Shown in pieces: positions 1-12,300 of a stretch of 28,613 bases of DNA. Below the pieces are notes generated by a model. The model was given only the letters and a program-made list of their open reading frames with translations, was not told where the DNA came from and did not search any database. Source of the DNA: Rodentolepis nana (lineage: Eukaryota > Platyhelminthes > Cestoda > Cyclophyllidea > Hymenolepididae); contig UZAE01012335.1 in NCBI GenBank assembly GCA_900617975.1, forward strand, positions 2,430 through 31,042, in the 5' to 3' direction. The position numbers were made by a program, and so were the translations under genes. The first letter of the stretch is position 1; each line of letters opens with the position of its first letter.

Positions 1-149
1 GGGGGGGAAATAAATGATCAATAAATATCTTTTAGGAGGGATGGTAGAAGACAATAAATTGAATAAAAATAATGAATAAGTAGAGATAATACATCGTTTT
101 TAAAGAATATTTTTGCTTCAATATAGCAAATCTTACAAAAAATATTATT

Positions 150-300
150 TTAAATGGCAGACTCAATGATATTTATCAGTAGCCCCTTGGTTGACTTCGG
201 CTTTCAAAAGGGAAGCGGGAAGGAGTTGGAGGAACATATAGTTAGGCTTTAGATCAATTAACAGTAGTTCATTAGTTGGCTTCTGGCTTTCCAGTGTCTC
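150..300 (-). repeat. Degenerate 3' pieces of the SINE-like family
   Basis: Bases 154-245 resemble the 3' half of the family seen at 11834, 24157 and 27039. They carry the ATGGCAG end, AGCCCCTTGGTTGACTTCGG, and then purine-rich sequence with GGAGGAACAT. A second, weaker echo of the same end follows at about 265-295 (CATTAGTTGGCTTCTGGCTTTC). The family's other end (CACGTGGAGGTAAGT) is missing, so the piece is 5'-truncated if the minus strand is the sense strand. No target-site duplication was found. Confidence 0.5.
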
Positions 301-1258
301 TGGGTTTCTGTCGTTGTCCTTAGGGCTGAAGACTGAATCAGGTGGGTTTACTCCATTTCCTCCTATAGGTCACAAAGGGGGGGCATGTTGGCTGAGCCTA
401 GGCTCCTATTCTGTGAGGGCGCTTCGCCAGGCAATCATGTCCGGTAATAATGAAGAATAAAAAAATACCAACTGGAAGTTTAAATCAAGGTCATATATAT
501 TCGCTCATATTAAAAGCAATGAGCGTTATTTCAAATAGGCTCATGGCACTGTTCGACTTATGCTTTTTGTTGATTGGAAAAAAAGCGCATCTCCTTTTTG
601 AAAAAATTGAACAATTGCTTCTTTTTTGTCTACGCATTTTCAAAAATGGTTGTCAACTTGATACAATTGTCATTGCTATTATTTTCCATTTCCTGTTAAT
701 ATTCTCAATACCTTTCTAATTGTTTTGTCCAGACTTGCTACTTTCCAGTTAATCTTCTCCCATTTATGTTCTAAGGTGTAAAAATATTTTAGTGGCAGTA
801 TAATATCATTTGCAGTTTTGACCATAATTAAAAGTAATGTAACTGATCTCATTAATGTCAATATCAATTATATCTATGTTAGAAACTGTACTTTTATTTG
901 TGAAAAGAACAAGCTACTAAAACAACTCAATAGAATTTGAGTTTATCAATGGGTAACTTCCATGATGTCACCCATTTACTCAAAACAAATGCTTAAGTGA
1001 ATTTTTATTGGCAGCTACTGTCAGGAGATTAACCTAGGCACTGCATAATAAGCGAGCAATCATCACAAGTAATATGAAAGGTGAAGAAGGTAAAGCTATC
1101 ATTGGTAGTCTATCATTTGTAAGGACAATCTTTCAGAGACTTTTCAAAAATTAAAATAATTCCTATTTTCTCCTTAAAGTAGTGTCTGCGTGCTTTGATG
1201 CAAATATGAGCTGAATTTTAACTTAAAAGGAAAAGTCTCTGTAGTCATAGTAGGGGGA

Positions 1259-1271
1259 GGGGGGGGGGGGG
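1259..1271 (+). repeat. Poly-G run (13)
   Basis: Thirteen uninterrupted G follow GGGGGA in otherwise AT-rich DNA. It is one of at least nine such runs in the window. Confidence 0.95.
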
Positions 1272-2046
1272 TTGTGGATTAAATTTTTCCCAATTTTTTT
1301 AAATAGATGGGTGTAATTTGTGTTTTTATTGCATTTAAATTAGCTAATAAAAATATAGATAGAGCTGAAAATGCAAACTCAATATAGTTTGATATTAAAA
1401 GAATAATTCATTTATTTTTCTGAATTCTTACAACTCCAATAACTTATAAAATCAATGTAAAAAAATCTCCCATTCAACCCATTTCTTACCATTTCCAAAT
1501 CTCATAAATCGTAAAGGTCGATTATAATCTAAAGGAATCACAATTGGCACATTAAATTATTCTGTCATTCATGTTTGGTCCCAAACGGATAAAGGCCCTG
1601 ACTGTAATTACAGAGTACTCGCATGCTCTTCCCTTAAGGATTCAAATGTACTTATCACTCATTCAGCTTAATTCCCGAATGCGATAATTGTGGAAACACA
1701 ATTATGACCCGCAAGCGGACTGAGAAAATTATTTTCCAAAACATTTTTAAAACTAAATTGCATTAATCACTTTAGTACCTACAATATGACAAAAATTAGA
1801 TTTATGATTAAAGCATTTATATAAGCTTGCTTCATTCAAATTAACTTTATTTTTGCCTGTTATAATTGAATGCAATGTGCAGCCTATCACTTTTCAAAAA
1901 TTCAAAAATATTTAAATGGGTTCATTGTTATTCAGTAATTCCTTATTATTACTTATTTGTTTTTAAAAATGAAACGTAACTTTTGCTTTAAAAAATTTAA
2001 CGGAAAGGGTGGAGGTGATGTGTCTAAAGAAAATGAGTATAGTAGA

Positions 2047-2070
2047 AAGGAGGAGGAGGAGGAGGAGAAG
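2047..2070 (+). repeat. GGA trinucleotide microsatellite
   Basis: A short pure tract of about six GGA units within a longer purine run. It creates an Arg-rich stretch in a chance open frame, which I do not call a gene. Confidence 0.9.
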
Positions 2071-2287
2071 ATGTCAAAGCGCAAGAATTGCAAATTTTGT
2101 AAATTACTTTCTTAACGGTTTTGAAGAAAAATTAACACTCCACTATTTCTATCCAGTGAAAATCGTGTCTTTTAAGCGTTGCTTGTTTTGACGCTTATAA
2201 TTGGACATGCTTTCTCTTTGTGTGGGATCCTCTTTATTAGTGAAAAAAATATTAGCAATGCCGAATTCTGATGTCTGCTATTTTTAT

Positions 2288-2289
<2 letters not shown>

Positions 2290-2320
<31 letters not shown>
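2290..2320. repeat. TA dinucleotide microsatellite
   Basis: About fifteen uninterrupted TA units. It is self-complementary and able to extrude a cruciform, and no function is implied. Confidence 0.97.
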
Positions 2321-2324
<4 letters not shown>

Positions 2325-2690
2325 GCTAACACTGTATTAGTGTTATTGTAAGGGTAGAAAAAGCATTGATTAATACACTGAAAACTTTTACCCTCCAGCT
2401 GATAAGAATGAAAATAGCTCTCTCTTAGTTGCATTAATTGCAGACTGACATATTTTATATTAGGTCTTGAATTGGCCTGTTCCTATTTGGACAAGATAGG
2501 TCATTGAAATCCGGGGGTATATGGAACTTATCACCGATTACGTGACTTCTGACTTAGTTTGTAGAATAAATTCTCCTTCTGCTACAAAATTTCAATTATT
2601 CTGTACTTTTGAACATTCTTTGAATTTCTGTGTTGCTAAAATTAAATCGTAAATGTTCAAGGTCAAACCACCTGAATACTTTAATTTCCA

Positions 2691-2701
2691 CCCCCCCCCC
2701 C
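2691..2701 (+). repeat. Poly-C run (11)
   Basis: Eleven C in a row, followed by more C-rich sequence (TCCCACTCCC). It is the reverse-strand equivalent of the poly-G runs elsewhere. Confidence 0.95.
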
Positions 2702-2848
2702 TCCCACTCCCTTCCATACGTATGTCTTGAGTAGTTCGGCTTAAGGCAAGTATTGATTTTAAGGTGCCCTGACAAAGAAAAGTGGAATATAAAAGAGCTA
2801 ATTGCATTTAAATATTCTAGGAAGAGAATGGCTACTATGTTATAAAGC

Positions 2849-2874
2849 AGCACTCGATTAAAACTCCGAGTGCT
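2849..2874. repeat. Perfect 8-bp hairpin
   Basis: AGCACTCG and CGAGTGCT form an 8-bp perfect stem around a 10-base loop. It lies inside the minus-strand open frame. It may be chance, and nothing links it to a known RNA element. Confidence 0.5.
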
Positions 2875-3185
2875 CATTTTCCGAATGTCTCTGGTCTTAA
2901 GGAGATCTCCGTCTTCGATCTTTTCAATGTCCTTATCTAGTCCAACGTAAGTCCCTCTAATTGATGGACTTGTTGCAAGTAGGTTGTCTTTAAAATCTTC
3001 GAAACTACTCGGAGCTGCAAAACAAACGAGTAAACTCCAATTCCTACTGATCTTTGCGTACATTTCTAAACTCTAAATCAATGAATTATGATCAAAAGAG
3101 ATCGATAATATCATCTTATCACCAAGACTTAAAACGTCATATTTCAGATGCAATTCATTTTTAACGTTCCATTTCCTAACTTTAG

Positions 3186-3391
3186 AAGCGATATTTCAAC
3201 GCAATTACACCATCGAATATCAAGGAAAGCGTCAAACTCTAGGTGAAAATATTGGCGGTCTAATTGAACTGGCAACAGAAGGACAAGGTGGGTTCTTCCA
3301 TATGATTGCCAGAGGGTATACCTTCTCCAACGGTCTCAATACTCGAGTTGAATGGACAGAAGACGGTGAAAGAAAATATCACGAGAACCTG
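3186..3391 (+). CDS. Exon 1 in window: first half of module 1
   Basis: The acceptor is CTAACTTTAG at 3185; an AAG three bases later is an alternative that keeps the same frame. The exon enters in phase 1 and leaves in phase 0 at CCTG|GTGGGT. Readable text includes YTIEYQGKRQTLGENIGG and ARGYTFSNGLNTRVEWTED, with one sequon (NYT). Alternating hydrophobic and polar residues suggest beta strands. With the next exon it makes exactly 396 bases (132 residues), the same size as the module made by the exons at 12357 and 13567. Confidence 0.75.
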
Positions 3392-6300
3392 GTGGGTTTT
3401 CTTGCTCATAGTGGCTCAAACCTTACGTTGATATCGATTAATTTTTTATTGAAAATAGATTCCCTTTTCTTGCTCCTTGTAAGAGATAAATTATTTAAAT
3501 TTATGCAAATATTTGCTTGAGTTATTCAGTTGATAAATAGCCCAAAATCGGTGGGTTGCTGTCTTTCTAAATAACATTGACGGTTTATTTGAACTAGAGC
3601 CAAGCAATTAAGTTACAATCGGTTGTACTTCGAATCCGGTTCAAACATTTAATTACTTTACAGCTGCTGTTAGCCAAAATTCATTTTATTCGAGTTGATT
3701 TTTTTATAATGTGACTTAAATTTACTTAAATTCAATTAAAATATCTGAAAGATCAAATTGACAACGTTGATGATGTACTGTGGTTTTTAGCACTCTCAAG
3801 AGGGTGAACTGAAACTCTACCCTGATATCGAAGAACTATCAAACTGGACGGTTTCAGCCAATCGTATTGTCACCGAAGATGTTTATCCTGATGTCAAAGA
3901 CAATGAAACAGTGATATATAGATGGATTCTGCCAAATCAAAATCCCACTGACGTATTGGTTGATTTATTCAGGATTATCGGTGAGTATTCACAATAAACC
4001 AACATGTCGTGTGATGAAGAAGTGACAGAGTTTAGTTTTCCCATGGAACGCAGTCAAACATTTTTACCTTTTGTCTTTACTCTGAGTTCATGTTTTTCAA
4101 TAAAGATTGTCTTCAGGAGTTTCACAAAGATCATCCTTCTTATCCATCTTTAGACATGCTTACTGTGGTTCAAACTCTTTGGGTCATTATATTTGTTATT
4201 TTTTCTCATAAATGGTCAAATTTTTTAAAAGAAAGAGTGGGCGAATAAAACTAGTTAATTTGACACATTTAATTTGTAGAGGGGTTGTAATCTGTGATCT
4301 TTATTCAAGAAATACCATTTATCCCGATGAGTAATTGAATTCGAACTCCGTGTTCTGCTCATTGCACTTACTATCATTATCACTGATATTTCATTTAATT
4401 TCTTTTTAGTGAAAAAGCTGATTACCACTAGCCTGGTCTAATTTTTTCATCAAACTTTCGTACAGTTTAAGCAAAAAGTTACCAGCAGCCAGATTCACCC
4501 TCGTTACTGACTTTTCAAGTAAAATTGCGTTCATTCGTTTTTTTTATCAAATGTAGATAAAATTGCCAAAAAATGCCCTAGCAAAAAGGAAATAAAATAT
4601 TGAAAGCATTCAGTAATGCATGGAAACCCTCTTTAAAATTCCCTGAATTTGCATTTTCAAATGAAGTTAAGCTTTGAATTGTGGTTTGGGGTGTGGTAAA
4701 TTCGAGTTCTTCAGAGTGATTAATTCAAAGTCTTAATCATTGCTAAAGGTAAGTAGCCCTTCAAACTACGCTTTCACAAACAGACAGTGTTATTTGATAC
4801 TTACACGAATTGGACTTTGTCTCAGTTTCTGATAGTATGGTTTCAACGTAAGGGTATCGCTATAACAACGTTTGGGCGTCCCTGCTATAGTCTTGTGTCT
4901 GGAAACCAGTCGATTATTGTTTCGAATATGGTACATTTAGAGCAGTTTGTTAACCTAATTGCCACTGGTTTGTTATAAACGATTTTGTATAAATAATTAT
5001 AGTTGAATTGTTTAAATTGTTATTCAAGATTGTTGACGGGTGATACTTTTCGTCTTTCTTTGTTCTACTTCAATAAAACTCGTTTGATATGTACATCTCT
5101 TACAAAATCACGAGTTGCGTTTGTCGTCACCTCATTCAAAGCCTTCCAATTTCAATCCGTCGCAATAAGTTGCATGCTAACATTGATCAGGTATTAGAAG
5201 TGAAATAATTAATGAAATGAGGTTTAAAATACCTCCGACGCACCGAAATGGATAATTATTTGGAATTAATAACATGCATGTCAATATCGACAAATGTAAG
5301 AGGTTTAAATAGTATGGTAAGACCTGACAAAGTTTTCCAGTGGAATGTTGGAATGGGTAGAAATCGGATGGCAAGCGTTCTAATTTCCTTGAATTCTAAC
5401 AGAAAACAGTGAGTTATTTAATTTCTCAAAATAGCTTTCGATTAATTTATTAATGCCAAAATGTATCCGATTTTTATTTTTTCAATTTAATTCTTAGGTC
5501 ATAATGACCTCGTATCCCAAAAAGAGGATCTTTATCAGTCTTTTAAACCAATTTTGATCATGCCATTTTACTTCAGGCATTTCTTTTTACCACTCTTCAA
5601 TGTTCACCTTGAGAAGGAAATCTTATGTAGGCTGCAAATAAATTTTAAACCAATGACAGAAAAGGAGAATACTGAGAGCATTTAACGAAGACTATACTAG
5701 GGCCATCCAAATGCAATCGACCATTATGACGACGACAACAACAATTAAATGCTATTTATTTTTAACTCGTGTATTCTTGCTACTTGTTATTCCCCACCCC
5801 ATTGCACTTATATTTTTCCTATCTCCTTTTTTGGCCATTTTCATTTGGAAAAATTACAGAAATTCTGTTAAATAAACTTTGACGCTTGTTCTTTAATTTC
5901 TGTTTCCGTCTTCCCTCCGATTAACCACAATGAACTTTGATCGTAATTGTTTCATCGGATTTCTGCAGTCTTATTGCGTATTCCACCAAATGCGTGGAAG
6001 AAGCTTCCGAAGGGTCAAACCTGACCTGAGTAAGAGCCGGAATGAGTGTTCTATTTGGACACAACAATTTTTTTTGAATAACGTCATATGCATTCCACTT
6101 CACAACTATGGTAGCAATTGGCTTCGAAATAAATAAATAAGGGTGAAAAGAAATGGGCGTTTTACTTCGCTTACGTTTGTCCTCCCGGGGCTAGTTAATG
6201 TAACGATATTTGATTTCTTAATCTACTAAATTTGCTGATGTGACTTTAATGAAACCGATCTGTAGAACATTGACATGCTAATTTTTGCAATGATCCTTTC

Positions 6301-9300
6301 ATTGTGAACCAACAAATTCGAATCATTTAATCATTCAGTAGTCCTAATTTTTTTCACAATTTAAAGTCCTATGATCTGATTCAAGCCTTTTAAGTCGAAA
6401 TTTACATCGGTGGACTATAAGCACTGAACCATACATTTTAAGAATGACCTTAGTTATCTAACATGTGTTCAAGCCCTGATGAGAGAAAAGCAGACTACAA
6501 TGTCTGTCTAATGTGTTCTCTGTCTACTTTGGGATTAGAAAGTGTTACCCCTAAAATGAAATGAAATTAATTGTTCCTTCTTGACATTGAATACTTTCTT
6601 TATTAAGTGCAATGTTTGGAGTTGTGCGAAACGTAACTCAGACATCCGTTTATCCCCCATTTTCTGAAATTGAGGTTTTTTACTGTTTTGTTTCTAATAA
6701 TTCAAGGATGAAATTTAGTTAAAATATATGTTTAAAACTTTGCATATTTTTCAAAAATCAAAAAGTTATATTTGTGTATTTATTTATTTATTAAAAATCG
6801 TGAACTTTAAGTCATTAAATGTCGATTTATTGTTATTTTTGGTAACCAAGCCTCAATCTTAATCGTGGCCTTTAAATACACTCCGAAATATCGTCTTTTT
6901 CTCCTTCAAACTTGGCTAAAATTCCTTATTCACCTTCGTGTGTTAAATTAATGGCTTTGCGCTTCCACTCAACAGAGATTTGTGTTTTAAATTAAACTCC
7001 CAATTAAGGTGTTTTCTCATTTTTAAAATGTGCAAGTCTCCTCTTATGTTGTAGAGGTTATCATAATAAACCCTATTTTCTAAGTGTAATATTTGTTAAT
7101 TTGGGGTTAAGCATAAGATGAAAAAAAGTATATCAATAACGCATATTTGTTATTTTCTCTTATTTGTTGCTGAGCTGTGAGTGAGGAAAATATGCTGTCA
7201 TTTATTTAGATAAGCACTATGTTGACTTCTCAAAATTGACACATCATTGGTATACTTGATATCAAAAGTAAAAACAAACAGTCAAACATCCAAGAGTTTT
7301 GAATATACTTTTATTTATTTTATTTAGTAATTATATTTTAAAGAATCCAATATATCGGCTTATGAAATTTTGCGATAGAGGTTGTTACGATTGCAGGTAG
7401 ATCAGCAACGAGTTTCCAATTTAGGTGTTCAAATATTCCACTTAAAGTTATCTATTAATTGCCTTTCATTTGGTAGTATAATTCGCTTATTCTTCTGCTT
7501 AGAAGGTATAGTTAAGTTACTGACGAAACAACTAATTGCCTTTTAGTATGATTCATACCGAGGTGAACAATGGTTGCTCTAAATGCTAATGAAATCTGTT
7601 TTATTTCCCAGGCGCAAACCGAGGATGGTACGGGGGAAGTGGGTCTGGAAGATCCATACTATGAAGCTAAGGCACTGACAGTCTTAAAATGTTTGAATTC
7701 GTGGGTGTAATTAATCAAACCCCATTCTTGTAAAGTATGCGAAACACAGGTTGGTCCCTACTGTTCAGATTCAATTAATTAGGCCCTTTCCACGATATTA
7801 TTAGATCTTTGGCCTATCCATTTAGTTCCGTGTTTGGCATTGCCGCGGGTATTTATCTGCATCTTCTTTCGTAAAAGGATAATAAGATGAGTTAAACGAT
7901 ATTTTTCGCACATTTTAGCGTTAGTAAGTATTGAAGGGTTCGCAGCACTTTCTAATTTTCTTCTCTTCAAGGATTTTGCCAATTATGTGGGGGGGGGGGG
8001 GGGAATATATGAAACATTCGAATAAGCAGGCGTGTTTTGAAAGCAATAAAATCTCTTGAATGACGGCGATCGCTTAAATATATACGTTGATCATTAGTTT
8101 GCCCATTAATCATCACCGGCAATCTCGTTATACGTTCAATATGCCTCAATATTAATGACCCCTGACCTTAATTATGTGAATCATCGCTGCCTATATGCCG
8201 CAAACTTGTTGATTCACTGATATAGCCATAGCAACTATGAAATGGCAAATGAGTGTTATTAGGACTGCTTTGAGGCGCCGATGGCATAGACATTAATGTG
8301 CTCGTCTGCGAAGTTAGAGGTCACATACGCGATCTCTATTGATGCACATTCAGTGACCAGAATGGTTAACTACACCAATTAATTCTGTCTAATGAGGGGG
8401 ACGGCAGACAGGGAGATTCTTACCACAAGTTTTTTTTACGATGTGCCACCTCTTCGGCCAGGTAAATATTGAAATAGTAATATTTTTTATTTAAAATGAA
8501 ATTTGAAAATTGACCGTTTTCTGGGAATCAGAGGTACAAACTTTTGTAACTTCTCTTTATTCATATATAAATAATTACCTATTAAACAAATTGTTTTTTT
8601 TGCTAATAATTTAATTTTGAAAGCATAAAAGGCACAATTTTCAAGTATTTTTACACCCTTTGCAGTATCTGACCTAAATGCAGAGTTCATGCCATGATAT
8701 TTGGATATAGTTACGTATAAACTTGCCATTTATTTAATTACTAAAAAGTACACTTTAGCAATACACTTAAGGAAGAACTTATTTTGATTTTAAGCCGGGG
8801 TGTGTGGTAGACTATTAACCCACAGTTGACTTCTACCTCCAAACTACCATGACCCCACTGTATGTTATATTCGACCCATCCACAGTGCTCATCTTCCCTC
8901 TTCTCTGCCTCTGTGTCTGTCTACCCCTTTTACAACTGCTCCTCCTCTCCACTTTTTCTCCCTTTGATGCTCCTCCCGAAGTCAGCTAAAGGGCTATTGA
9001 TAGGTATCATAAAGCCCGCCATTTGAAATAAATCAATTTTGATTTTAAGCCAACTTCTGCATTAGGTAACTCTTTAGAATAAAGTAATATCTTCAATCAT
9101 CGAAAACTTGTCAAATGTTTATTTTCATGAAAATTTAATATTTTATTTCTGTTCGCAGTAAAAACTCAAATGGATATTTTATTTTAAGAACTCTTCCTTT
9201 CTTATTAGCAAACGAATATATATAGCACTGAAGAATTCTTTATCTACTGTATTCTCCAAATATACTAAAATGTTTGAGCTATATCTATTTCCGTTAGTTG

Positions 9301-12300
9301 TTAATCCTTTACACCCGGAATGTTTGTTTGTATTATGCCTTCTATCTGATAAAAAAGTCAACAAACTTTCGCATAAAACAAGTGGGTGGGGGGTCGGTAA
9401 TTTGCTTAATTGTCTACTGGAGGATGAAATTTGAAGATAATAAATATTAAAAGTAGATATTTCCTCAGCATTAGAGTTGTCCCCAGAAATTTTCGGCTTT
9501 TGATTATCAAGGCATTTTTTAATATCTCTCAGCGTCAATTAATCAAAAAGTTTCAACTTGCTACATGACTCTATTCGAGATATTCTTGAGAAGTTACGTC
9601 AATTAGTCTGGCTCAATGCTAAAATTTACATTCATTTATAATCTAGTTAGTTTGAATGCACGTCAAAATTACTCTGAGACACCAGCGTCTATTTACATTT
9701 TTTCTATTGGATTGCATAATTTTTTAAGTCGTATTCTCTACCTTCTTTCCATTTTCACAATTCAATAAACCACCAGTCCATCCCACTTCTCTTCCTTCTC
9801 AATGATAGAGGCTATTAATAGCCGATCTTAGTATTGGTGGATTCTGAAGGGCATATCTCCACTTCAACTCGGTTGGATAAATGACCTAGTCTTACATGGG
9901 GGGATAGAGATTCGCTTTCGTGCATAAATTTTAAAAGTTCGGAAATAAAAAATCGCTTTCATTACATTGACAATCAAAACAGGTTGAGCTTTAACAAAGT
10001 TGCTGTTATTTTGCGATCACATTGTTTAGCTATCCCTGTCGTGAAAGCAATAAAAATATTAGGATATTATCTATTTTTAATTTTATCTTCAGTTAATAAT
10101 TTTGATTTGGTAATTGTGATTAGCTTTCAATCTACTTGATGTTAGACGAACTTTGTTTCCCATACCATTTTTTTACCAAAAATTACGTTTAAATTTACCC
10201 ATTTTCTAAAATTAAATATTCTATAGTCATTGAATAAATCGGTCAGTATGACACTTCCTAATTGCATTGCATGTTACCATTTCGACTTCTCGATAGATTT
10301 GCATTTGAACATTAAATAATCTATAAAATAATCAATTTTGCGTCCTCTTTTCCTCTTTCTCGACAGTTTTGATCCAGATCTGCTTTGCACTGCTTTGATT
10401 GGTACGAATTTAATTCTTCCTAACATAAATAACCAAGTTCATCAATAGACATGTTTGAAAAATGGGGGGGAGGGGGGTTAAGATAGTCAGGAATTCTAGA
10501 GATGATAAAATGTGTCAAACTGAATTTCCTCTTCTTGAACGCTAATAACCATTGCCGTCGACTATTCAAATTTCTACTGGCGCATGAATAGACGTCGATC
10601 TTGTGGGCTCGTACCTAACTAAGCGCTTCGTTTATTTTTGCTCCCTAGACCTGTTGGGAATTGGTTTCATAGCAATCTCCTGGCAAGGGTCTGTCGAATA
10701 AATGTCTAATACATGGTAGCGGCCGTGCGCTGGCAACTAATTCTTTTTTGGAGCGTCTATACGCATTATGGGCGTAAAACCATGCGAACATGAATTACCT
10801 GCGATTTGACCTTATCATTTTAATTTCAATTCGACTACACGTAGTTGAACCAAACTTTTAGGGTGAAATTAAGCAGCAAATTAATTAAATGTGCATGAAA
10901 TGCTCGAATAAAGAGATCCTCGTCAGTTATAATAAAGTGGCCTTGCTTTCGATATTTTTTCCTAAGACGTCTCTTGAATAGGAGACTTCTAGTTCTGGTG
11001 TTCTTTGACGGCCTGGCTTTTCAAGAGTGCCAGCAAGTTTCTCTGCATTGTTAAGCATCATCATTACTCAAACTCCAAAAAGGCAAAAAGCTTTGAAATC
11101 ATATCGAAGTTGTACATTTGCAATTCCATTGTGAGTATAAACCAATTTTCACTTTAATTAGCAGCTAAACGTGCCAATAAATTAAATAATGGAGGCTTAC
11201 ATTCCTGTTAACCAATCTATGGCAATTAATGCCTGATGATTTTGATCAGACTAAGTGTTCAAAATTATAATTTGGAAGTAAATTCTTGCTTTAAATGCCA
11301 TAAACTTTAGAACGCGTTTCCCAATCAAGATTCCTTGGATGCATAATGTGCATTCAATCCAATCAAAGCTAGGCTAAAAGTGAAATAGATTGGACCTAAA
11401 AAAATCACTATCTTGTTCGGAAAATCAAAGCTCATAGCGATTGCATCTTCTTATTTGTATCTGTGTACTAATTGAAAGTAGTTAAATATATTCTTTCAAT
11501 AATTTTTGTCCTTAACATTAGTGACTGAACAGTCTCAAACGACGGGGGAAATTATTCCTTTAAAATGCACGCCTTTTTATCTTAAAATCGATTCTCCTAA
11601 TTGGCGTTTTCGTCTTTAAAGTTGCACTCTTCCTCCTGAATATACGATAACCACCGTAAGAGATTTAAAAGTAGTGTACTTTAAATGTGTGCGTTTGATT
11701 GCCACATAATTCACTTCCATCGTGTTTAAGTGCACCGGAGTAATTGTTGTATTGATCCGTTGATAAAGGTGGCTCACGTCCCGATATTCAACAGGTTAAA
11801 CTTTAGCCCAACATGAATTGCATAGTTCAGTATTTATTTTAATCAAATGGCAGGCGATTTAATAGTCATCATTAGCACTTTAGTTGACTTCAGGCTTCAT
11901 AGAGGGGAAGGAACATTAAAGACAAAAAAGTCGAGAGGGGGTGGGTGGAACAGAAGAGTGTTTCAAAGACGTAAAATAGACAGACGCAAAGGTAGAATAA
12001 AGGAGTGAGTACTGTGGAATTAGTCGAATATGACATACGGTGTGGTCATGGGAATTTGAAGTCAATTGCCTGTTTATAGACTATTTGCTGTATATGTATG
12101 CTTTGCCCAGGGTGCACCACGTGGAGGTAAGTCTATTGCACACCCCATATAGTTCAATATAGATTTCCGATATAATATGTAATGGGGGAACAGAGTTCCT
12201 TGTAATCGAAGACCTTAACAAACATGGCGCCATTTTTGGTGATCGTTGTCTCTTAGATTTTCAACTTCATTGCTTCCAAAACTTGTAAAAGCTTGCTGGC

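Larger units (their letters stand above)
2596..3063 (-). other. Minus-strand open frame, possible retrocopy or stray exon
   Basis: A 155-codon frame, the longest minus-strand frame in the window. Its first part (3063 down to about 2860) is polar and reads like protein (YVGLDKDIEKIEDGDLLKTR); the rest becomes hydrophobic, then runs through the poly-C tract as Gly/Glu and looks like non-coding sequence. No flanking splice sites or promoter are convincing and I do not recognise the product. It could be a decayed coding fragment or chance. Confidence 0.2.
1..3185. other. Non-coding stretch upstream of the first recognised exon
   Basis: No exon with convincing splice signals and protein sense was found here. 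The exon at 3186 starts with the last two bases of a codon, so at least one more upstream exon must exist, either before the window or unrecognised here. The short open frames at 450-719 and 2009-2191 have low-complexity or hydrophobic content typical of AT-rich chance frames. The stretch holds degenerate SINE pieces, a poly-G run, a GGA repeat, a TA microsatellite, a poly-C run and a minus-strand open frame, listed separately. Confidence 0.6.

Noticed and set aside
450..719. 89-codon + frame with hydrophobic runs, possible signal peptide exon
   Set aside because: No phase-1 donor in a sensible position and composition typical of AT-rich chance frames.
2290..2320. TA repeat as a TATA promoter
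   Set aside because: It is a pure microsatellite with no initiator or coding start placed behind it.
3620..3650. CTTCGAATCCGG as a tRNA T arm
   Set aside because: The neighbouring bases do not form the five-pair T stem and no cloverleaf is possible.
4320..4365. tRNA-like B box (GAATTCGAACTC)
   Set aside because: No acceptor stem, A box or T stem could be folded around it on either strand.
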